Position numbers and translations under genes: made by a program. Under the pieces are notes generated by a model. That model did no database searches. It saw only the letters and a program-made list of their open reading frames with translations, and was not told the DNA's origin. A stretch of DNA of 64,000 nucleotides from Calliopsis andreniformis (Eukaryota > Arthropoda > Insecta > Hymenoptera > Andrenidae), in NCBI RefSeq assembly GCF_051401765.1, contig NW_027480534.1:868001-932000 (forward strand), read 5' to 3'. Shown here in pieces: positions 55,901 through 64,000 of this stretch (positions are counted from its first letter, which is position 1; each line of letters opens with the position of its first letter).

Positions 55901-57500
55901 GGATTGAGAATTGAGAATTGAGGGTGAGGACTGAGGGTTGAGGATTGAGGTTTGAGGAACGAGGATTGAGGATTGAGGATTGAGGATTGAAGACTGAGGA
56001 TTGGGGACTGAGTGTTGAGTGTTTAGTGATGAGAATTGTTGTTTGTGGATAGAGATTCGAAGATTGCAGATTGAGTATTGAGAATTGAAAACTGTGAATT
56101 GAGGATATTCTATTGAGGACTGAGGATTGACAACAGATTGTTGAGGACTGTGTTCCGAAGATTGAGGATTCAGGATTGAGGATTCATAATTGAGGTTCGA
56201 GGACTGAGGATTGAGGATTGAAGATTGAGGATTGATGATTGAGGATTGAGGATTAAGGATTAGGGCTGAGGGCTGAGGATTGACGTTTGAGGTCTGAGGA
56301 CTGAGGGTTGAGGATCGAGAATTGAGGTTTGAGGACTGAGGATTGAGGATTGAGGATTGAGGATTGAGGATTGAGGATTGAGGATTGAGGACTGAGGATT
56401 GGAGACTGAGGATTGAAGATTGAGGATTAAGGATTGAGGATTGAGGATTGTGGATTGAGTATTGAAGATACAGTATTGAGAATTGAAGATTGAGAATTTA
56501 GGATTGAGGATTGAACATTGAGGACTGACGGTTGAGGATTGAGGTTTGAGGATTGAGGATTGAGGATTGAGGACTGAGGCTTGAGGATTGAGGATTGAGC
56601 ATTGAGGATTGAAGATTGAGGACTGGGGATTGAGGATTGAAGATTGAGGATTAAGGATTGAGGGTTGGGGATTGAGGATCTAGGAATGGAGATTGATTAC
56701 TGAGGATTCAAGATTGAGGATTGCGGATTGAGGACTGACAATTGAGAATTGAGTATGAGGACTGAGGGTTGAGGATTGAGGTTTAAGGAACGAGATCTGG
56801 GGCTTGAGGATTGAGGACGAGGACTGACGGTTGAGGATTGAGGTTTGAGGATTGAGGATTGGGGATTGAGGACTGAGGCTTGGGGATTGAGGATTGAGGG
56901 TTAAGGATTGAGGATTGGGGATTGAGGATTACAGGATTGGAGGTTGATTATTGAGGATTCAAGGTTGAGGATTGAGGACTGAGGATTGAGGATTGAGGAT
57001 TGAGGATTGAAGATTGAGTATTGAGTATTGACGGCTGAGAATTGAGGATTGAGGATTGAGGATTGAGGATTGAGGATTGAGGATTGAGGATTGAGGACTG
57101 AGGATTGGAGACTGAGGATTGAAGATTGAGGATTGAGGATTGAGGATTGAGTATTGAAGATACAGTACTGAGAATTGAAGATTGAGAATTAAGATTGAGG
57201 ATTGAACATTGAGGACTGACGGTTGAGGATTGAGGTTTGAGGATTGAGGATTGAGGATTGAGGACTGAGGCTTGAGGATTGAGGATTGAGCATTGAGTAT
57301 TGATGATTCAGGACTGGTGATTGAGGATTGATGATTGAGGATTTAGGATTGAGGATTGGGGATTGAGCATCTAGGATTGGAGATTGGTTATTGAGGATTC
57401 AAGATTGAGGATTGAGGATTGAGGATTGAGAATTGGGAATTGAGGATGAGGACTGAGGGTTGAGGATTGAGGTTTGAGGAACGAGGATTGAGGATTGAGG
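49950..57500. repeat. Long segment re-used from 26.9-33.6 kb, copy 2
   Basis: It has the same anchor order as 26925-33600, with extra material of about 762 bp between 50404 and 51996 (including an additional C anchor at 51206) and about 643 bp between 52345 and 53819. It lacks about 691 bp between 54588 and 55503. Shared private core changes at 55503 and 55782 confirm common descent. The preceding 48.1-49.95 kb resembles 29.4-31.3 kb, so modules have also been reordered. Confidence 0.85.
49960..50720. repeat. GAAAGCTGTGAAT module, copy 4 of 6
   Basis: The anchor is at 50404 and the inverted repeat at 50562-50588. It shares TGAATTCTGAAG with copy 1 and has a private GACTCTTGAGG where the other copies have GACGCTTGAGG. 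Confidence 0.8.
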
Positions 57501-59353
57501 ATTGAGGACTGAGGATTGACGATTGAGTATTGAAGATAGAAGATTGATGACTGAGGATTGAGGATTGGCAATTGAGGATTGAGGATTGAGGATTGAGGAT
57601 TGAGGATTGAGGATTGAAGATTGAGGATTGGGGATTGAGGATTGACGATTGAGGATTGAGTATTGATGATTGAGAATTGAGGATTGAGGACTGAGGATTG
57701 AGGATTGAGTATTGAGTATTGAAGATTGAGGATTGAGGATTGAGGATTGAAGATTGAGGAGTGAGTGTTGAGGATTGAGAACTGAGGATTGAGGATTGAA
57801 CATTGAGGACTGATTGTTGAGGGCTGAGTGATGAGAATTGATGTTTGTGGATAGAGATTTGAAGATTGCGGATTGAGTATTGAGTATTAAAAGCTGTGAA
57901 TTGAGAATATTCTATTGAGGATTGAGGATTGACAACTGATTGTTGAGGACTGAGGGCTGAAGATTGAGGATTCAGTATTGAGGATTCAGAATTGAGGTTT
58001 GAGGACTGAGGATTGAGGATTGAAGATTGAGTATTGAGGATTGAAGATTGAGGATTGAGGATTGAGGATTGAGGATTGAGGATTCAGGATGAGGGCTGAG
58101 GGTTGAGGATTGAGGATTGAGGATTGAGAATTGAAGATTGAGGATTGGGGACTGAGTGTTGAGGGTTGAGTGATGAGAATTGATGTTTGTGGATAGAGAT
58201 TTGAAGATTCCAGATTGTGTATTGAGCATTGAAAACTGTGAATTGAGGATATTCTATTGTGGATTGAGGATTGACTACTGATTGTTGAGGACTCAGAGCT
58301 GAAGGTTGAGGATTCAGGATTGAGAATTCGGGATTGATGTTTCAGGACTGAGGATTGAGGATTGAGGATTGAGGATTGAGGATTGAAGATTGAAGATTGA
58401 GGATTGGGTACTGAGGATTGGAAATTGAGGATTGTGGATTGAGGATTGAGGATTGAGGATTGAGGACTGAAGATTGAGGATTGGGTATTGAGGAATGAAG
58501 AATGAGGATTGATGATTGAGGATTGAGGATTGAGGATTGCAGATTGAGTATTGAGGATTGAAGATTGAGGATTGAGGATTGACGGTTGAAGATTGAGGAC
58601 TGAGTGTTGAGGGTTGAGTGATGAGAATTGATGTTTGTGGATTGAGATATGAAGGTTGAAGAATGGGGATTGAGTATTGAAAACTGTGAATTGAGGATAT
58701 TCTATTGAGGATTGAAGATTGACAATTGATTGTTGAGGACTGAGGGCTGAAGATTGAGGATTCAGGATTGAGGATGCAGAATTGAGGTTTGAGGACTGAG
58801 GATTGAGGGTTGAAGATTGAGTATTGAGGATTGAAGATTGAGGATTGACGCTTGAGGATTGAGGATTGAGGATGGAGGTTTGAGGAGAGAGGACTCAGTG
58901 TTGTGGATTGAGTGCTGAGAATTGATGTTTGAGTATCGAGATTTGATTATTGAATATTGTGGATTGAGTATTGAACCATGAGAATTCAGGATATTCTATT
59001 GAGCATTGAGAATTGAGGATTGATGGTTGATTATTGAGGATTGATGGTTGAGTATTGAGGATTGATGGTTGAGGGTTGTGTGTTGAATATTGAGAATTGA
59101 GGATTGAGGATTGAGTAATGGTGATTAAAGATTGAGGGTTGAGGATTGAGGGTTGAAGATTGAGGACGAGGACTGACGGTTGAGTATTGAGGTTTGAGGA
59201 TTGAGGATTGTGGATTGAGGACTGAGGCTTGAGGATTGAGGATTGCGTATTGAGGATTGAAGATTGAGGACTGGTGATTGAGGATTGAAGATTGAGTATT
59301 TAGGATTGAGGATTGGGGATTGAGTATCTAGGATTGGAGATTGATTATTGAGG

Positions 59354-60105
59354 ATTCAAGATTGAGGATTGAGGATTGAGGATTGAGAATTGAGAATTGA
59401 GGATGAGGACTGAGGGCTGAGGATTGAGGTTTGAGGAACGAGGATTGAGGATTGAGGATTGAGGACTGAGGATTGACGATTGTGTATTGAAGATTGAAGA
59501 TTGATGACTGAGGATTGAGGATTGGCGATTGAGCATTGAGGATTGAGGATGGAGGATTGAAGATTGAGGATTGGGGATTGAGGATTGACGATTGAGGATT
59601 GAGTATTGATGATTGAGAATTGAGGATTGTGGATTGAAGATTGAGTATTGAGTATTGAAGATTGGGGATTGTGGATTGAGGATTGAAGATTGAGAACTGA
59701 GGGTTGAGGGTTGAGTGATGAGAATTGATGTTTGTGTATTGAGATTTGAAGATTGAAGAATGGGGATTGAGTATAGAAAGCTGTGAATTGAGGATATTCT
59801 ATTGAGGATTGAGGATTGACATTTGATTTTTGAGGACTGAGGTCTGAAGATTGGGGATTCAGTATTGAGGATTCCGGATTGAGGTTTGAGGACTGAGGAT
59901 TGAGGGTTGAGGATTGAGGATTGAGGATTGACGCTTGAGGATTGAGGACTGATGCTTGAGGTCGTGGATTGAGCATCGAGGATTGAAGGTTGAGGACTGG
60001 GGATTGAGGATTGAAGATTGAGGATTAAGGATTGAGGATTTGGGATTGAGTATCAAGGATTGGAGATGGATTATTGAGGATTCAAGGTTGAGGATTGAGG
60101 ATTGA
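59354..60105. repeat. GAAAGCTGTGAAT module, copy 5 of 6 (3038-bp pair, left)
   Basis: The anchor is at 59793 and the inverted repeat at 59951-59977. The block recurs almost unchanged at 62392-63143, an offset of 3038, which is exactly 434 heptamers. Both copies carry GACATTTGATTTTTGAGG and GGTCGTGGATTGAGC, which the other four copies lack. After about 60105 the two diverge. Confidence 0.85.
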
Positions 60106-62391
60106 GGATTGAGGATTGAGGATCGAGGATTAAGGATTGAAGACTGAGGATTGGGGACTGAGTGTTGAGTGTTCAGTGATGAGAATTGATGTTTGTGGAT
60201 AGAGATTCGAAGATTGCAGATTGAGTATTGAGTATTGAAATCTGTGAATTGAGGATATTCTATTGAGGACTGAGTATTGACAACAGATTGTTGAGGACTG
60301 TGTTCCGAAGATTGAGGATTTAGGGTTGAGGATTCATAATTGAGGTTTGATGACTGAGGATTGAGGATTGAAGATTGAGTATAGACGATTGAAGATTGAG
60401 GATTGATGATTGAGGATTGAGGATTAAGGATTAGGGCTGTGGGCTGAGGATTGAGGTTTGAGGTCTGAGGACTGAGGGTTGAGGATCGATAATTGAGGAT
60501 TGAGGATTGAGGATTGAGGATTGAGGGTTGAGGATTGAGGATTGAAGATTGAGTATTGGGGATTGAAGATTGAGGATTGAGGATTGGGGATTAAGGATTG
60601 AGGATTGGGGATTGAGGATTGAGTATTGAGGATTGAGAATTGAGGGTTGAGGATTGAATATTGACTATTGGGTATTGAAGATTGAGGATTGAGGATTGAG
60701 GATTGAAGATTGAGGACTGAGTGTTGAGGGTTGAGTGATGAGAATTGATGTTTGTGGATTGAGATATGAAGGTTGAAGAATGGGGATTGAGTATTGAAAA
60801 CTGTGAATTGAGGATATTCTATTGAGGATTGAAGATTGACAATTGATTGTTGAGGACTGAGGGCTGAAGATTGAGGATTCAGGATTGAGGATTCGGGATT
60901 GAGGGTTGAGGACTGAGGATTGAGGATTAAGGATTGAAGATTGAGGATTGACGCTTGAGGATTGAGGATTGAGGATGGAGGATTGAGGTGAGAGGACTGA
61001 GTGTTGTGGATTGAGTGTTGAGAATTGACGTTTGAGTATTGAGGTTTGGTTATTGAGTATTGTGGATTGAGTATTGAACCATGAGAATTCAGCATATTCT
61101 ATTGAGTATTGAGAAATGAGGATTGATGGTTGAGTATTGAGGATTGATGGTTGAGTATTGAGGATTGATGGTTGAGGGTTGTGTGTTGAATATTGAGGAT
61201 TGTGGATTGAGGATTGAGAATTGAGAATTGAGGGTGAGGACTGAGGGTTGAGGATTGAGGTTTGAGGATTGAAGAATGAGGATTAAGGATTGAGGATTGA
61301 GGATTGAGGATTGAAGATTGTGTATTGAGGATTGAAGAATGACGATTGAGGATTGAGGATTGATGATTGAGGATTGAGGATTGAGGATTGAGGATTGAGG
61401 ATTGAGGATTCAGGATGAGGACTGAGGGCTGAGGATTGAGGTTTGAGGAACGAGGAATGAGGATTGAGGATCGAGGGCTGAGGATTGACGATTGAGTATT
61501 GAAGATTGAAGATTGATGACTGAGGATTGAGGGTTGGCGATTGAGGATTGAGGATTGAGGATTGAGGATTGAAGATTGAGGATTGGGGATTGAGGATTGA
61601 GGATTGAAGATTGAGGATTGAGCATTGAGAATTGAAGATTGAATATTGATGATTGAAGATTGAGGATTGAGTATTGAGGGTTGAGGATTGAGGACGAGGA
61701 CTGACGGTTGAGGATTGAGGTTTGAGGATTGAGGATTGAGGATTGAGGACTGAGGCTTGACGATTGAGGATTGAGCATTGAGGATTGAAGATTGAAGACT
61801 GGGGATTGAGGATTGAAGATTGAGGATTAAGGATTGAGGATTGGGGATTCAGGATCTAGGATTGGAGATTGATTATTGAGGATTCAAGATTGAGGATTGA
61901 GGATTGAGGATTGAGAATTGAGAACTGATGATGAGGACTGAGGATTGAGGATTGAGGTTTGAGGAACGAGGAGTGAGGATTGAGGATTGAGGACTGAGGA
62001 TTGACGATTGAGTATTGAAGATTGAGTATTGAGGATTGAGGATTAAGGATTGAGGACTTTGGATTGAGGATCTAGGATTGGAGATTGATTATTGAGGATA
62101 CAAGATTGAGGATTGAGGATTGAGGATTGAGGATTGAGGATTGAGTATTGAAGATACAGTATTGAGAATTGAAGATTGAGAATTTAGGATAGAGGATTGA
62201 ACATTGAGGACTGACGGTTGAGGATTGAGGTTTGAGGATTGAGGATTGAGGACTGAGGACTGAGGCTTGAGGATTGAGGATTGAGCATTGGGGATTGAAG
62301 ATTGAGAACTGGTGATTGAGGATTGAAGATTGAGTATTTAGGATTGAGGATTGGGGATTGAGTATCTAGGATTGGAGATTGATTATTGAGG

Positions 62392-63143
62392 ATTCAAGAT
62401 TGAGGATTGAGGATTGAGGATTGAGAATTGAGAATTGAGGATGAGGACTGAGGGCTGAGGATTGAGGTTTGAGGAACGAGGATTGAGGATTGAGGATTGA
62501 GGACTGAGGATTGACGATTGAGTATTGAAGATTGAAGATTGATGGCTGAGGATTCAGGATTGGCGATTGAGCATTGAGGATTGAGGATGGAGGATTGAAG
62601 ATTGAGGATTGGGGTTTGAGGATTGACGATTGAGGATTGAGTATTGATGATTGAGAATTGAGGATTGTGGATTGAAGATTGAGTATTGAGTATTGAAGAT
62701 TGGGGATTGTGGATTGAGGATTGAAGATTGAGAACTGAGGGTTGAGGGTTGAGTGATGAGAATTGATGTTTGTGTATTGAGATTTGAAGATTGAAGAATG
62801 GGGATTGAGTATAGAAAGCTGTGAATTGAGGATATTCTATTGAGGATTGAGGATTGACATTTGATTTTTGAGGACTGAGGTCTGAAGATTGGGGATTCAG
62901 TATTGAGGATTCGGGATTGAGGTTTGAGGACTGAGGATTGAGGGTTGAGGATTGAGGATTGAGGATTGACGCTTGAGGATTGAGGACTGATGCTTGAGGT
63001 CGTGGATTGAGCATCGAGGATTGAAGGTTGAGGACTGGGGATTGAGGATTGAAGATTGAGGATTAAGGATTGAGGATTTGGGATTGAGTATCTAGGATTG
63101 GAGATGGATTATTGAGGATTCAAGGTTGAGGATTGAGGATTGA
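62392..63143. repeat. GAAAGCTGTGAAT module, copy 6 of 6 (3038-bp pair, right)
   Basis: The anchor is at 62831 and the inverted repeat at 62989-63015. It differs from copy 5 at only a few bases, for example GATTCGGG here against GATTCCGG there. The left limit of the similarity is gradual, with related sequence already present from about 62.2 kb. Confidence 0.85.
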
Positions 63144-63440
63144 GGATTGAGAATTGAGAACTGAGGATGAGGACTGAGTATTGAGGATTGAGGTTTGAGG
63201 GACGAGGATTGAGGATTGAGGATTGAGGACTGAGGATTGACGATTGAGTATTGAAGATTGAGGATTGATGACTGAGGATTGAGGATTGAGGATTGAGGAT
63301 TGAGGATTGAGGACTGAGGCTTGAAGATTGAGGATTGAGGATTAAGGATTGAGGATTGGGGATTGGGGTTAAGGATTGAGGATTGGGGATTGAGGTTTGA
63401 GGACTGAGGATTGAGGGTTAAGGATTGAGGATTGAGTGTT

Positions 63441-63622
63441 GAAGACTGCAGATTGACTATTGATTATTGAAAACTGTGAATTGAGGATATTCTATTGAGG
63501 ATTGAGGATTGACTACTGATTGTTGAGGACTCAGGGCTGAAGATTGAGGATTCAGGGTTGAGGATTCAGGATTGAGGTTTGAGGACTGAGGATTGAGGAT
63601 TGAGTATTGAGTATTGAGGATT
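63441..63622. repeat. 182-bp tandem unit, copy 1
   Basis: It begins at GAAGACTGCAGATTGA and includes the C anchor at 63486 and the tail GACTACTGATTGTTGAGG. The period of 182 is exactly 26 heptamers. The next copy starts without a gap. Confidence 0.85.
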
Positions 63623-63804
63623 GAAGACTGCAGATTGAGTACTGATTATTGAAAACTGTGATTTGAGGATATTCTATTGAGGATTGCGAATTGACTACTG
63701 ATTGTTGAGGACTCAGGGCAGAAGATTGAGGATTCAGGGTTGAGGATTCAGGATTGAGGTTTGAGGACTGATGATTGAGGATTGAAGATTGAGTATTGAG
63801 GATT
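63623..63804. repeat. 182-bp tandem unit, copy 2
   Basis: The C anchor at 63668 repeats 63486. There are a few substitutions, such as GTGATTTGAGG for GTGAATTGAGG and GGGCAGAAG for GGGCTGAAG. It is the shortest anchor-containing tandem unit in the window. Confidence 0.85.
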
Positions 63805-64000
63805 GAAGATTGCAGATTGAGGATTGGGTACTGAGGATTGGAAATTGAGGATTGATGATTGAGGATTGAGGATTGAGGATTGAGGATTGAAGATTGAATA
63901 TTGATGATTGAAGGTTGAGGATTGAGGATTGAGTGTTGTGGATTGAGGACGAGGACTGAGGGTTGAGTATTGATGTTTGAGGTCTGAGGATTGAGGATTG

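Larger units (their letters stand above)
1..64000. repeat. Heptanucleotide satellite array (GGATTGA)n with higher-order structure
   Basis: Every line of the window resolves into head-to-tail copies of GGATTGA or one- to two-base variants. Frequent variants are AGATTGA, GTATTGA, GAATTGA, GCATTGA, GGGTTGA, GGTTTGA, GGACTGA, GGATTGG and GGATTGT. The ATTGA part is the most constant, and the two bases before it carry most of the variation. Orientation never flips. The plus strand is strongly C-poor and G-rich. The array runs off both ends, so its true length is unknown. Satellite arrays of this kind typically evolve by slippage and unequal exchange; that mechanism is inferred here from the block duplications. 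The sequence does not reveal the host species, the chromosomal position or any function. Confidence 0.98.
26300..64000. repeat. Right array domain, B- and C-type anchors
   Basis: A-type anchors nearly vanish here. Only those at 35413 and 35769 remain, plus their duplicates at 43602 and 43958. C-type anchors (ACTGTGAATTGAGG) and B-type anchors (ACCATGAGAATTC) dominate, usually paired C then B about 280 bp apart. Right-domain specific pieces include the GATGCT...AGCATC inverted repeat, the ATACAGTAT block and the GACAACAGATTGTTG tail. The same heptamer and strand orientation continue from the left domain, so this is a subfamily change and not a new element. Confidence 0.75.

Noticed and set aside
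1..64000. Telomeric repeat array
   Set aside because: A G-rich heptamer recalls the plant-type TTTAGGG, but the unit is TTGAGGA, is strongly diverged between copies and has higher-order structure. Telomeric arrays are normally homogeneous.
1..64000. Transposon or retroelement insertions, tRNA or rRNA genes
   Set aside because: No terminal repeats with target duplications, no poly-A tail, no coding domain and no RNA-gene motif is visible. The anchors stay in heptamer phase and look like diverged heptamers.
1..64000. Low-complexity sequencing or simulation artefact
   Set aside because: Nested duplications with shared private changes and ordered anchors look like real array evolution. Artefact remains possible only for the exact 8189-bp duplication.

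Overview
The whole 64 kb window is one uninterrupted satellite-type array. Its basic unit is a heptamer, GGATTGA (equivalently GAGGATT), repeated head to tail in one orientation from the first base to the last. I see no unique flanking sequence, no transposon, no RNA gene and no credible protein gene, so both array edges lie outside the window. The plus strand is made almost wholly of G, A and T, with very little C. This is what a eukaryotic heterochromatic satellite (pericentromeric, subtelomeric, or sex- or B-chromosome) looks like. I know of no bacterial or viral sequence of this size and type. I cannot name the species or match the heptamer to a satellite I know.

The array is ordered above the level of the heptamer. 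About 106 diverged 'anchor' blocks, each roughly four heptamers long and sharing a GATATTCTATTGAG core, punctuate the simple repeat. They fall into three subtypes: A (about 34, with a TCCTG/CAGGA inverted repeat around an EcoRI site), B (about 17, ACCATGAGAATTC) and C (about 55, ACTGTGAATTGAGG). Spacings between successive anchors recur: A to C 301 bp, C to A 433 bp, C to B about 280 bp. These define modules that have been copied, deleted and reshuffled in blocks.

Layout. Roughly 1-26.3 kb is an A-rich domain. It holds a 795-bp tandem duplication (2966-4565), a 279-bp tandem unit (5447-6283), a higher-order repeat of about 2966 bp with two nearly full and two shortened copies (12.7-25.4 kb), and blocks re-used 8.8, 10.1 and 15.3 kb apart. 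Roughly 26.3-64 kb is a domain dominated by B and C anchors. It holds an apparently exact 8189-bp tandem duplication (32209-40397 and 40398-48586), a 27-33.5 kb segment re-used at 50-57.5 kb with segmental gains and losses, six copies of a roughly 0.75-kb module carrying 'GAAAGCTGTGAAT', a 3038-bp-spaced pair near the right end, and a 182-bp tandem pair at 63.4-63.8 kb.

The many long minus-strand open frames (up to 389 codons) are a by-product of the heptamer. On the minus strand all three frames read the same stop-free heptapeptide (N-P-Q-S-S-I-L), while on the plus strand TGA recurs every 21 nt in every frame. I therefore annotate no CDS. The points most worth following up are the exact 8.2-kb duplication, the anchor grammar, the C-containing inverted repeats in an otherwise C-poor array, and the frame-independent coding property.
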